From contig CAAFVD010000026.1 of assembly GCA_900766355.1 (NCBI GenBank), forward strand, positions 1 through 20,715: a stretch of DNA of 20,715 nt, in the 5' to 3' direction. Below, in pieces: positions 5,631 through 14,781 of the stretch. Every line of letters begins with the position of its first letter. The stretch's first letter is position 1. A program made the position numbers and the translations under genes. The notes below the pieces were generated by a model, which was not told where the DNA came from, made no database searches, and saw nothing but the letters and a program-made list of their open reading frames with translations. This stretch comes from Candidatus Gastranaerophilales bacterium. Its GTDB lineage: Bacteria > Cyanobacteriota > Vampirovibrionia > Gastranaerophilales > Gastranaerophilaceae.

Positions 5631-8523
5631 TATTGAAATTGTAAAACAGCCAATATTGAATAGGAAGTATAGTATGTCAAAAGTGATAGCATCAACATAT
5701 GAATTAATTGAAAAGATTGGCTCAGGCGGTGGTGGCAATGTTTATCTTGCCTATCATCGACGCTTAGGCAAAAAAGTTGTGTTAAAAGCGGACAAGCGAA
5801 AGATTTCAGCTCGTCCTGATTTGTTGCGTCGAGAAGTAGACATATTAAAAGAACTAAGCCATTCTTATATTCCGCAAGTATATGATTTTTTTATTGAAGA
5901 TGAAACTGTTTATACAGTTATGGATTTTATTGATGGCGAAAGTCTCGATAAACCGTTAAAGCGGGGCGAAAGATTTCCTCAATCGCAAGTAATTAAATGG
6001 GCAAAACAATTATTAGAAGCTCTTTGCTATTTACACAGTCCAACGCATGGCGATCCGCCAAAGGGATATGTGCATAGTGATATAAAGCCTGCAAATATAA
6101 TGCGTACACCATATAATGATATTTGCTTGATAGATTTTAATATTGCACTCGCCCTCGGTGAAGAAAACGTTGTTGGGTGCAGTGCTGGATATGCTTCTCC
6201 CGAACATTATGGTTTGGATTATTCTTCTTTTGGAAGTGCTACAGCGACAATAGAAGATGAAACCGTAACTTTACTTGACGAAACCCAAACGCTTACATTG
6301 TCAAATGCACGCTCGTCATCATCTGTAAAGAAAATAGTTCCGGATGTTCGTTCAGATATTTATAGCGTTGGCGCAACATTGTATCACCTATTAAGTGGTC
6401 AGCGACCAGCAAAGAATGCGATGGAAGTTGCCCCGCTTTCAGATAAAGAGTTCAGTCCTCAATTCGTCAACATAATTTCAAAAGCTATGAATCCCAACCC
6501 GGATTTAAGATATCAAACAGCTGATGAAATGTTAGAGGAATTATCTCATTTACATGAGAATGATCCAAGAACCAAGCGGTTGAAAAAAAGCAACTTAATC
6601 GCTTGTATTGCTATTTCAGTACTGTTTTTAATAGGTGCTTTGACTACTTTTGTTGGATTGAAAAGAATGCAGGTAGTAGAAAGTTGGCTCAAACTTTCCG
6701 AATATTCTCAGACAGCATTGGATGATGGTGACTCTGTAACAGCACTTAACTATGCTTTACAAGCGTTACCAACAAATAAAAGTCTGTTAAGACCTTCATA
6801 TATCCCTGAAGCACAAAGCGCCTTGACAGAAGCATTAGGTGTATATGATTTATCTGACGGTTTTAAGAAGCATAAGATTGCCGAACTGTCAAGCAATCCA
6901 CTGTATATGGTTATAGCGCCGAATGGTCGGACAGCAGTGGGTGTTTATTCGGGTTTTGTAGCAGTATTTGATACTGATTCGGCAAATATTCTTGTAACAC
7001 TGCCTGCAAACAAATCAGCGTTATCAGAAGTTGAGTATCTGAACGATAATGTGATTATTTACGCTGGAGCAGATGGCATAAAAGCATATGATATTTTTAA
7101 AAATGTTGAATTATGGTCAGGTAAACCAAGTACGGCAATAAGCATATCACAGGACGGGAAAAATATTGCATCAGTTTATAAGGATGAACATTTTGCAACG
7201 ATATATGACGCTGAGACAGGCAAAACAAAAAAGGAAATTAGTTTTGGTAATCGAGGACAAAGTGTTACGGTAAACGATAGTTTTGCTAACCCTAATGATA
7301 ATTTGTTTGAGATTAATTCAGATGGTTCATTGTTAGCCGTAAGTTTTGCTGATGGTTCATTAGAAGTTTTTGATTTAACGGATTCTGATAACGGAATTGA
7401 GCTTTTTGACAACACATCGGGTTACACTCATTTTGAGGGTGGCTTTTTTGAGAAATATTTAGCCTTTTCGGCAACAAATTCGTCAAGTTCTGTTTTTGCA
7501 GTGATAGATACAGTTGCTAAAGAGCAGACAGGCGGTTTTGATTCAACAGGATATTTTGGTGTAAATGTCGATGAAAGCGGTATATATGTATTGCGTGATA
7601 ATCTTTTGGTGAAGATTCATCCGGTTACGGGCGAACAGACTCCGCTGGTGACGACATCTGAAAAAATATTGCATTATGCTACCGATAATATGCAGACGAT
7701 GGTTGTTTCAAATGAATCAGTTATGTTCTTTGACTCCAATTCAAAATTGATTACAAGGATTGAAGAAAAGGATATTGGCGATTTTTTGTGTATTTCAAAC
7801 GGCGTTGCGTTAATAGGCAGTATGAATACGCCCAAAATCAAGATTATGAAATATGAAAATCACCCTGAATCAGAAGTGTTTACATATGATCACACATATA
7901 GACACGATGAAGCTCGCATCAGTGCTGATGGAAAAACGGTAATGCTTTTCTCATATAAACAATTCCGTGTCTACGATATTAACGGATCGCTTATAAAGGA
8001 AGTTGACCTGCCGAATGCAGATCAAATATATGATCAGCAATTCATACGAAAAGATAACGAATCGCATTTAGAGGTTACTTATAATGACGGAACACTTTTA
8101 ATCTATAACGCAAGAGATGGAAACCTTGTTTCAGAAGAAAAAATTGATAAACCCGATTTATCGCTGTACGAAGAATTCTATACGGATTCTTTTAGAATAA
8201 AATCTCCTCTGCACGGTTCACCGACAATTCACGATAAAAAAACAGATAAGTTGATCTGTGAATTAAATGAAGACGGATACCTGACATATATAACGCAGGT
8301 TGGAGATTATATCGTTGCCCAATATGTTACAGTGGACAGTTATTATTATGGTGTATTATTGAATGATAAGTGTGAAAGACTTGCGTATCTTCCGTATTTA
8401 AGCGATGTGATGAATAATGAACTATACTTCGATTATCCTACGGGCAATATGCGAAAATCTCGCATTTATAATATAAATGAACTTATTAAAATGGCTAAAA
8501 ATGAGTTAAAAGGAGGAAACTAA
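5599..8523 (+). CDS. Transmembrane Ser/Thr protein kinase with extracellular beta-propeller-like region
   Basis: Up to 974 residues. The kinase domain spans about 34-320: Gly-rich loop GSGGGGNVY (41-49), Lys63, Glu79, catalytic loop HSDIKPAN (159-166, Asp161), DFN in place of DFG (179-181), PE of the APE motif (201-202) and RSDIYSVG (251-258). A Ser/Thr-rich insert (206-246), holding ETVTLLDETQTLTL, lies after the activation segment. One transmembrane helix (about 331-354) leads to a helical segment and some 550 outer residues with repeated strand units such as ISQDGKN, INSDGSLLAVSF and ISADGKTV, as in WD40/PQQ-type propellers. The longest start is used; the ATG at 5674 has a better site (AGGAAG six bases ahead), does not overlap the small upstream gene and still leaves a whole kinase domain. 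It should phosphorylate threonines on the FHA partners in response to an outside signal. Confidence 0.92.
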   Translation: MQSMGKEKRNSIEIVKQPILNRKYSMSKVIASTYELIEKIGSGGGGNVYLAYHRRLGKKVVLKADKRKISARPDLLRREVDILKELSHSYIPQVYDFFIEDETVYTVMDFIDGESLDKPLKRGERFPQSQVIKWAKQLLEALCYLHSPTHGDPPKGYVHSDIKPANIMRTPYNDICLIDFNIALALGEENVVGCSAGYASPEHYGLDYSSFGSATATIEDETVTLLDETQTLTLSNARSSSSVKKIVPDVRSDIYSVGATLYHLLSGQRPAKNAMEVAPLSDKEFSPQFVNIISKAMNPNPDLRYQTADEMLEELSHLHENDPRTKRLKKSNLIACIAISVLFLIGALTTFVGLKRMQVVESWLKLSEYSQTALDDGDSVTALNYALQALPTNKSLLRPSYIPEAQSALTEALGVYDLSDGFKKHKIAELSSNPLYMVIAPNGRTAVGVYSGFVAVFDTDSANILVTLPANKSALSEVEYLNDNVIIYAGADGIKAYDIFKNVELWSGKPSTAISISQDGKNIASVYKDEHFATIYDAETGKTKKEISFGNRGQSVTVNDSFANPNDNLFEINSDGSLLAVSFADGSLEVFDLTDSDNGIELFDNTSGYTHFEGGFFEKYLAFSATNSSSSVFAVIDTVAKEQTGGFDSTGYFGVNVDESGIYVLRDNLLVKIHPVTGEQTPLVTTSEKILHYATDNMQTMVVSNESVMFFDSNSKLITRIEEKDIGDFLCISNGVALIGSMNTPKIKIMKYENHPESEVFTYDHTYRHDEARISADGKTVMLFSYKQFRVYDINGSLIKEVDLPNADQIYDQQFIRKDNESHLEVTYNDGTLLIYNARDGNLVSEEKIDKPDLSLYEEFYTDSFRIKSPLHGSPTIHDKKTDKLICELNEDGYLTYITQVGDYIVAQYVTVDSYYYGVLLNDKCERLAYLPYLSDVMNNELYFDYPTGNMRKSRIYNINELIKMAKNELKGGN

Positions 8524-8524
8524 A

Positions 8525-11500
8525 ATGTCAAAAATAAAAAAAATGCTGTCATTTTTTTTGACTATTGTAATGATGTTTACAACGGTTTTGTCAACAGGAA
8601 TGATTGCACATGCTTCTATGTTGCCGTTAAAAGAAGAAACGGTCTATTTGATTTTAAATAAGGAAACTAATGATCAATTAAAAGAAATGAAGATTAGTAC
8701 AATCCTTGGTAAATTGCAAGATTCAAATGGAAATTTGGTTTCTGTAGATAAAAATGCTACAACAGCGTGGCGTTACTTTAAGGATGCTGAAAGTGGATTA
8801 GAGTCTTATGAAGCATATCTTATAGATGATAGTGATGGTAAGAGGATTGATCTTTCACAACCTACAGGTGCAAGTATGCAAACAATCGAATTGATTGTAG
8901 GTAAAGATGGTCAGCTTAATAATGAAAACATTAGATATATTGTAAAAGTTTATTATACCGGATACAGCAACAATATAACATATGACTTGTACTCTCAATC
9001 AGCGGACGGAACTAATAGAACAAAAATAGAACCATTAAAAAAGACATATTCTAGCGGTTCATATAACAAAATAGTTGATATTAATGGTGATCCAGTACCA
9101 ATGTTTAATGCCGTTTACTCTGTGCCTGAAGGAGATATTATTAATCCATATTTGGGAATTAAGTGTTCCATTGATGAAAGACCTGATGTAAGAGTTGAGT
9201 TTTATGAATTAACAGATAAATACCTTACTAACCCTATAACCGACGAATTATTAAATCAAGATATGACTAAACTCAACTCCGGCTATAAGATGACTGGTGC
9301 GAGTGCATCATTTATTGTAAAATTTTTTATTGATGGTATGGATGCAGGTGTACAGGTTTATAATTTCTCTATAGCAGGTTCATTTCCGCATATTTCTTCA
9401 GACTTATTTGAAATATCTTCAGGTGCAAAAAAAAGTGTGGTCTATAACTCAACTGAAGATATTAATATGGATGATGATGTATATACTTTTCAACATGAGT
9501 TAAACGACGGAAAGAGTGGTAACGACAAGTACTATTTAAATTTGAATGCAAAAAATGGAGAAATTGACCTTTCTGATAGCGTTGTTAAAGCTGTAGTTGG
9601 ACACTATGACTCATTATCAGATGCTTCAGCTGCACCGGATATTAAATCTGAACTTTTTTCAACAACTAGCGGATATAAAGCGAATTATAGTGGTAATGGT
9701 GTGGATTTTACATTGTTCTTTGAGGATGGTGTAATATACGATAATATACCTTACAAATTAACAATTAAAACAGCTGAATATGCTAGCAATGTGCGCGAAT
9801 TTACTGAAAAACCAATCATAGGTGAAGCTGATCCTTGGCTTAGAGTGACAGGTGCAGAAAGTAGCAATGGTAAAAAATATGATACCTATGTGATCGAAAA
9901 CGGCAAAAACATAAATATGGATACATATTACGGCTATGGTTATCAGACAATTTTTATTAATGATTCCAATGCTGACTTATCCAACATCAAGCCTGATTTT
10001 TGGTATGCGAATACCGACAGAGTGTATGCCGTTTCAAAAGATTCCGGTAACCGAGTTGATGAAAATCATACAAGGGATTTTAATAATGAAAATCAGCAAT
10101 ATACCGGAATTATTATTGACAACGGCAAAGAGAATGAACGTAACTATTGGCTTACATTTAAAAAATTAAATAATAACGGTCCTGAGCTTTATGTATATGG
10201 GCCTAATGAACGAGAAGTAATTCTTGATGAATACTTTGAATTCAAGCACGATATTTTAATTGCGAATATCGGTAATGCTCCGTTGAAAGACATTAATGTC
10301 GAGCTTTTAGATGCTCAAAATGTAAAACTTGATCCTTATTGGAATGTCGGTGGCAACGGAAATGATACTCTTGCTGCGTTTACAACAACTTCATCCAATA
10401 CGAAATATGGTGAATTGCCAAGCCTCGCTAAAATCCGCTTGCTTCCTGACGGTGAAGGAGAAGTCAAAGGTACACTTAAAATAACAGCACAGGGACAAAA
10501 ACCTGTATTAATAACACTTAACGGTAAAGCACAGAATCCGGAAATTGTCACTGAAAAACTCAGTGATGCAGTTAAATATGTTCCTTATCAGCAAATTGTT
10601 ACAACGAACAACATTCACCCTGATTGGATTTCAACTCAATTCAGTATTGTGGACGGTGCTCTTCCTGATGGGGTAACATTAAACAGTGATACTGGTGAAA
10701 TTTATGGTGTCCCGAAGGTTCCAGATGGAAATGCAGAAGTAACATATAAGTTTACTGTTGAAGCAAATTACTTTGTTGATGGTCGTGACGGATATTTTGA
10801 ACCTTCACGCAAAGAGTTCAGTTTGACTGTTAAACCGAATACAGATGAAAATGTATATTTGGCTTCTGACAGTGATGAAGGATATTCAATTAAACACCAT
10901 ATTGGTACTCAAACCGGTGAATACTCATTTGAATTGGATACTATTGAAGATACAGTATTTACTTCAAACGGTGAATACGGAGAGTTTGAAGCACTTTACC
11001 TAAATGGCAAAAAATTGGAAAAAGGTACTGACTACGATTCAGAATCAGGCAGTACAAAAATTACTATTAAGAGCCAAACCTTAGACAAAAATACCAAACC
11101 CGGAGATACGAACACCATAGCTATGGAATTCCGTAAAGATACAAACGGCGATGGTAAAGGTGATAGCGGTGCAAAGATGAACCGTACATCACAAAACTTC
11201 ATCCGTAAGGCTGAAACTGATGTTGACAAGGTTATCAAAAAAATAGCTGCATTGCCGTCAAATATAACACTCAAGGACAAAGGTGCTGTTCAGTCGGCAA
11301 GAAATGCATATGACGCACTTAGCAGTGCTGATAAGAAGAAGGTTACAAACTACAGCAAATTAACTGCTGCTGAAGCTACTATTGCGAGATTAGAAAAAGA
11401 GGAAAGTAACAGAACAGCTGCTAACAATGTTATAGCTATAATTAACGCTCTTCCATCATATATAACCTTAAATGATAAACAGGCAGTTAGCAATGCAAGA

Positions 11501-12382
11501 AATGCGTATAACGCACTGACATCGGATCAGAAAAAATTTGTTACCAATTATGATAGGTTAGTCAAAGCAGAAACGGCAATTACACAGTTAGAAAAGAAGG
11601 AAAAGGATCGAGCTGCAGCAAACAAAGTTGTAAGCTTGATTAATAATCTTCCGAATCCAATAACTATTGACAGCAAAGATGCTGTTAATGCTGCGAGAAA
11701 TGCTTACAATATGTTAACTGCTGCACAAAAGGGCTATGTAACCAACTACGCTAAGTTGCAGGCGGCAGAAGTGAAAATTGCAGAATTAGAAGATGAAAAC
11801 TATGAAGAAGTACAGAAAGTTACTTTTGTCGGTATCTTAGTTGATAAAGACGGCAAAGCATTATCTGATATGATTGTAGAGATTCATTCCGCTGTACAAA
11901 CAGGTAGAACCGATGAGAACGGAAGTTTCCAATTTAATGATGTTGAATTTGGTAAACATACCGTTTATGTAAAAGATGCAAAGTGTAATATTATTTCTCA
12001 GAGAGAATTCAATATTACACTTGGTTCCACACTTGCTTTGAACGGTAATGAAATTATTGCTGAAAATGGTTCTGTATTCACGGTTAAAATGCAGTTAGAT
12101 AACGGTACATTATCATTCCTTAATGTTGAAAATGGTAATAAGGCACCTGTTGTTGATACAAGCAAGGGCGATAAGGACAGTGAAGGTATATATATTGGAG
12201 AGGGCGATAAATCTGATGCAAATATAAATCATAATTATGTTGAAAAAAGTCTTCAGACTGGTGATGATACCAATCTGACGCTTTGGATTGCATTATTAAT
12301 AGCCTCATTGTGCGGTCTTGTTGCTACAGCATATTCAGGTTTGAGAGAAAGGAAATATGTTGGCAGACATAGTGGGGTGTAA
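8525..12382 (+). CDS. Large cell-surface protein with Ig-like domain, three helical repeats and TGD-type sorting tail
   Basis: 1285 residues. A signal peptide (1-30, cleavage likely after AHA at 28-30) starts it. Residues 31-680 are beta-rich without a family I recognise. Residues about 683-770 match a putative Ig (He_PIG-type) domain (ALPDGVTLNSDTGEIYGVP). Residues 899-1092 hold three helical repeats. Residues 1098-1190 look like a Cna-B/carboxypeptidase-regulatory beta domain (DENGSFQFNDVEFGKHTVYV). The C-terminus has LQTGD (1243-1247), a hydrophobic helix and a basic tail (RERK), an arrangement like a sortase signal but lacking the Pro of LPxTG. AGGAGG lies 8 bases before the ATG, and only one base separates it from the kinase stop, so the two are translated together. 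It may be a surface component, adhesin or signal partner of the kinase's outer domain; this is inference. Confidence 0.88.
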   Translation: MSKIKKMLSFFLTIVMMFTTVLSTGMIAHASMLPLKEETVYLILNKETNDQLKEMKISTILGKLQDSNGNLVSVDKNATTAWRYFKDAESGLESYEAYLIDDSDGKRIDLSQPTGASMQTIELIVGKDGQLNNENIRYIVKVYYTGYSNNITYDLYSQSADGTNRTKIEPLKKTYSSGSYNKIVDINGDPVPMFNAVYSVPEGDIINPYLGIKCSIDERPDVRVEFYELTDKYLTNPITDELLNQDMTKLNSGYKMTGASASFIVKFFIDGMDAGVQVYNFSIAGSFPHISSDLFEISSGAKKSVVYNSTEDINMDDDVYTFQHELNDGKSGNDKYYLNLNAKNGEIDLSDSVVKAVVGHYDSLSDASAAPDIKSELFSTTSGYKANYSGNGVDFTLFFEDGVIYDNIPYKLTIKTAEYASNVREFTEKPIIGEADPWLRVTGAESSNGKKYDTYVIENGKNINMDTYYGYGYQTIFINDSNADLSNIKPDFWYANTDRVYAVSKDSGNRVDENHTRDFNNENQQYTGIIIDNGKENERNYWLTFKKLNNNGPELYVYGPNEREVILDEYFEFKHDILIANIGNAPLKDINVELLDAQNVKLDPYWNVGGNGNDTLAAFTTTSSNTKYGELPSLAKIRLLPDGEGEVKGTLKITAQGQKPVLITLNGKAQNPEIVTEKLSDAVKYVPYQQIVTTNNIHPDWISTQFSIVDGALPDGVTLNSDTGEIYGVPKVPDGNAEVTYKFTVEANYFVDGRDGYFEPSRKEFSLTVKPNTDENVYLASDSDEGYSIKHHIGTQTGEYSFELDTIEDTVFTSNGEYGEFEALYLNGKKLEKGTDYDSESGSTKITIKSQTLDKNTKPGDTNTIAMEFRKDTNGDGKGDSGAKMNRTSQNFIRKAETDVDKVIKKIAALPSNITLKDKGAVQSARNAYDALSSADKKKVTNYSKLTAAEATIARLEKEESNRTAANNVIAIINALPSYITLNDKQAVSNARNAYNALTSDQKKFVTNYDRLVKAETAITQLEKKEKDRAAANKVVSLINNLPNPITIDSKDAVNAARNAYNMLTAAQKGYVTNYAKLQAAEVKIAELEDENYEEVQKVTFVGILVDKDGKALSDMIVEIHSAVQTGRTDENGSFQFNDVEFGKHTVYVKDAKCNIISQREFNITLGSTLALNGNEIIAENGSVFTVKMQLDNGTLSFLNVENGNKAPVVDTSKGDKDSEGIYIGEGDKSDANINHNYVEKSLQTGDDTNLTLWIALLIASLCGLVATAYSGLRERKYVGRHSGV
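11219..11800 (+). repeat. Three tandem helical repeats of about 65 residues in the surface protein
   Basis: Units at about 11219-11413, 11414-11611 and 11612-11800 share VI..I..LP..ITL.DK.AV..ARNAY..L....K..VTNY..L..AE..I..LE. All three keep ARNAY and VTNY. They resemble the helical spacer modules found in wall proteins of Clostridia and usually extend a binding domain from the wall. Confidence 0.85.
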
Positions 12383-12424
12383 AAATGTACACTTTACTCC
12401 GAATGCGAAGAATAGGAGCAAGAA

Positions 12425-12640
12425 ATGAACGAAATATCAGATGTATCAATAATTTTATTTGTTGTGTCCGGAATATTTTTTGCTATTGCAATCTTTGTAT
12501 TTGGTATAACTATTTGTTGTGTACAAAGCGTTAGCAAAACAAAGGAAGATAGATTAATTCTATTAGATGAGGTAATGCTTGTTCATACAGATGAGAACAT
12601 TGATTGCCAATCAAAAACAACAGATATGAAAAGTGAATAA
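12425..12640 (+). CDS. Small single-pass membrane protein
   Basis: 71 residues starting MNEISDVSIILFVVSGIFFA. One strong hydrophobic segment covers about residues 8-34, and a polar, acidic tail follows (KTKEDRLILLDEV, then SKTTDMKSE). AGGAG (12414-12418) lies six bases before the ATG. It follows the surface protein by 42 bases and precedes a gap with two hairpins. It resembles the 52-residue protein at 5472 only in topology: short outside N-terminus, one helix, charged inside tail. No family is recognised. Confidence 0.7.
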   Translation: MNEISDVSIILFVVSGIFFAIAIFVFGITICCVQSVSKTKEDRLILLDEVMLVHTDENIDCQSKTTDMKSE

Positions 12641-12651
12641 TTATTTCGGCA

Positions 12652-12681
12652 ACTCCCTTGCAGAGCAATCTGCACGGGAGT
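12652..12681 (+). terminator. GC-rich hairpin, possible partial terminator or attenuator
   Basis: ACTCCC (12652-12657) pairs with GGGAGT (12676-12681) and TGCAGA (12659-12664) with TCTGCA (12669-12674), with one T-C mismatch and a 4-base loop (GCAA). No T run follows, so full termination is unlikely. It sits 12 bases after the small membrane protein gene and may act as an mRNA processing or stability element. Confidence 0.45.
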
Positions 12682-12700
12682 CCGGAAAGTTATTTGTTAG

Positions 12701-12734
12701 AAGTTGTACTATGAGAAACCACATAGTACAACTT
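12701..12734. promoter_or_regulatory. Perfect 13-bp inverted repeat upstream of the second FHA gene
   Basis: AAGTTGTACTATG (12701-12713) and its exact complement CATAGTACAACTT (12722-12734) are separated by 8 bases. There is no T run after it. It could be an RNA hairpin or a DNA operator. Within it, TTGTAC-17-TACAAC looks like a poor promoter. The 135 bases between the genes at 12640 and 12776 hold only these two hairpins. Confidence 0.5.
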
Positions 12735-12775
12735 GTAATAAATAAAAGATACTCAGATGAAAGGGGGAAAATAGA

Positions 12776-13696
12776 GTGAATATGCTGATAGAAAACGGCT
12801 TGATAAATGAAATTACCTGTGGCAATAATTTTGCTTACATTATAAATGACAATAATGCTTTTCTGTCTACTGAGTATAAAGTCTTACAGAGTCAGGCAAA
12901 AGGATCGTTTATTAAATGTATGAAACTACTTTATAACGGAAAGGTGCAGCTCTATTATTTGACCGATGGCTATAAATCTTTGACGAGTATGCTTCCTTCC
13001 CTTGATGCAGAAAACTTTTTAACAATAGTTAGCAATTTGTTTGCCGATATTATTGCAGTCAAAAATAATGGATTTTTATCGTGTCAAAACATTGATGTAT
13101 CCTCTGAACATATTTTTATTGATCCTTCTACATATAAAATTAGTTTAGTATATTTGCCAATTGGGAAAAGACTATTTTATGATGTTTCGGCTTTTGAAAA
13201 TGAATTGAGAACGAGTTTAATTAAGTTTATTCAGGGTATCCCCTCATTATCTTCGCCTAAAACAATGCAGCTTGAAGCTGATTTATCTAACGGTATGCTT
13301 ACAATAGAAGGTATTTATTCAAAAATCAAAGGGGCAACGGTAGTAGAAAAAAATGTGTCATCTGGACACATTGACAAAGTTGTACGTAATAACATAAGTA
13401 TGAAACTTGTTGCAACGAATGCCCCTGTGCCGTTTGAAATTACAATAACAAAAGATGAATTTACGCTTGGCAGAAAGCAAGGGTTAGTGGATGGGGTTAT
13501 ATCCTTTAACAGAATGATAGGTCGTTCTCACTGTAGAATCACCCGGCAAGGTAATCAATTCGCTATTATTGATCTTAGCAGTACAAATGGTACATATGTA
13601 AACAGAGTCCGTTTGCAACCGGAACAGCCGTGTCCCATAAAAAATGGAGATATGATACGACTTGCAAATAGTGAATTTCAAGTGATCATTGGATAA
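12776..13696 (+). CDS. FHA-domain protein with N-terminal pseudokinase-like domain
   Basis: 306 residues. Residues 1-185 form the same DUF6382-like domain as in the protein at 3339: SCQNIDVSSEHIFIDPSTYK then a LVYLPIG strand, a pattern like a kinase catalytic loop without the catalytic Asp/Lys. Residues 208-306 are a canonical FHA domain: LGRK (231-234), GRSHCRI (249-255) and SSTNGTYVN (268-276, with N271-G272), so phosphothreonine binding should be intact. A GTG start at 12776 follows GGGGG with 8-base spacing. Compared with its paralogue it lacks the acidic linker, so a division of labour is plausible: this one reads phosphorylated sites, the other presents them. It is followed six bases later by the ParA-like gene. 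Confidence 0.9.
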   Translation: MNMLIENGLINEITCGNNFAYIINDNNAFLSTEYKVLQSQAKGSFIKCMKLLYNGKVQLYYLTDGYKSLTSMLPSLDAENFLTIVSNLFADIIAVKNNGFLSCQNIDVSSEHIFIDPSTYKISLVYLPIGKRLFYDVSAFENELRTSLIKFIQGIPSLSSPKTMQLEADLSNGMLTIEGIYSKIKGATVVEKNVSSGHIDKVVRNNISMKLVATNAPVPFEITITKDEFTLGRKQGLVDGVISFNRMIGRSHCRITRQGNQFAIIDLSSTNGTYVNRVRLQPEQPCPIKNGDMIRLANSEFQVIIG

Positions 13697-13711
13697 GGGG
13701 GAGTGATGCAT

Positions 13712-14770
13712 ATGTCTAAACCAAGAATAATAATTGCGGATACAGATATTAGCTATATTATTCCTCTACAGCAGAAATTCATTGAGGAATATTTTGAAAA
13801 AATTGATTTGGAAATCATAAGTGATCCAAGTTATTATGAACTTTTTTTCTCATCTCCGCAAAAGGCGGATGTATTGATTGTATCAGAGGAACTGTATTCT
13901 ACTAACCTTCAACGACACAATATTGGAAACATTTTTTTGATGACCGAACAATATTCGGAAAATCAAATGCGAGAGGTAGATGTAAATACGATATATAAAT
14001 ACACGAGTATTAAGGAGATATTTAATGTCATTGTTGGCAAAGGGGCAGCTTCTTTGAGTGTATCAAATAACGCAAGGAAAGAAACGCAAATTATTGTGGT
14101 TTCGTCTGCTTGTGGCGGAGTTGGAAAGACAACAATTGCTCTTGGAATTTCCGCTTGTTTGAACAAGAATTACAAAAGAGTTCTCTACATAAATGCATCA
14201 CGGTTGCAATCATTTCAAGCACTGCTTTCAAATGTGACACAAATTACAACTTCTGATGTATATGCAAAAATGTTATCTGCAACCAACAACATTTACTCGG
14301 ATATTAAGCACGCAATACGAAACGAAGGGTTCAGTTATCTTCCACCTTTTAGGGCAGCATTAATGTCGATGGGCATACAGTATTCAATCTTTGAGAAGAT
14401 TGCTACTTCTGCAAAAAGAACAGGAGATTATGATTACATTATAATTGATGCAGATACGACATTTGATGAAGATAAAGCTCGGCTGATGGATATTGCTGAT
14501 AGAGTAATTATTGTAACAAAGCAAAGCAAGGCTTCTGTTTATGCTACAAATATTCTTGTTTCTAATATAAACGGTTCAAATAGCGATAAGTACATATTTA
14601 TTTGTAATGATTTTGATGAAGATAATACTAATGTTTTGATTTCGCCGGATGTTGTCAATAAGTTTGCCGTTGCGGATTATGTTGGTCACTTATCTCATTA
14701 CGAACAGTTAAAGGCGAGTGATTTTGCAAATATAAATGATCTTCAAAAAATTGCCTTTTTGATTATTTGA
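13712..14770 (+). CDS. ParA/MinD-superfamily ATPase with receiver-like N-terminus
   Basis: About 352 residues (355 from the GTG at 13703). Residues 1-115 resemble a response-regulator-type fold (KPRIIIADTDISYIIPLQQ) without an obvious full phospho-acceptor set. Residues 128-355 are a P-loop ATPase: SSACGGVGKTT (134-144, Lys142), and a Walker-B-like DYIIIDADT strand with Asp249. The lysine that marks deviant Walker A motifs (KGG) is Cys137 here (numbering from 13703). This layout recalls CpaE-type pilus proteins. I chose the ATG at 13712 because GGGGGA (13697-13702) is nine bases ahead. The stop overlaps or abuts the YukD-like gene. It may position or recycle the secretion machine at the membrane; this is inference from the family. 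Confidence 0.85.
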   Translation: MSKPRIIIADTDISYIIPLQQKFIEEYFEKIDLEIISDPSYYELFFSSPQKADVLIVSEELYSTNLQRHNIGNIFLMTEQYSENQMREVDVNTIYKYTSIKEIFNVIVGKGAASLSVSNNARKETQIIVVSSACGGVGKTTIALGISACLNKNYKRVLYINASRLQSFQALLSNVTQITTSDVYAKMLSATNNIYSDIKHAIRNEGFSYLPPFRAALMSMGIQYSIFEKIATSAKRTGDYDYIIIDADTTFDEDKARLMDIADRVIIVTKQSKASVYATNILVSNINGSNSDKYIFICNDFDEDNTNVLISPDVVNKFAVADYVGHLSHYEQLKASDFANINDLQKIAFLII

Positions 14771-14781
14771 GGGGTGTGATT

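Noticed and set aside
12120..12308. 62-codon minus-strand ORF inside the surface protein gene
   Set aside because: His/Tyr/Gln-rich shadow of the plus-strand coding sequence with no ribosome binding site or family.
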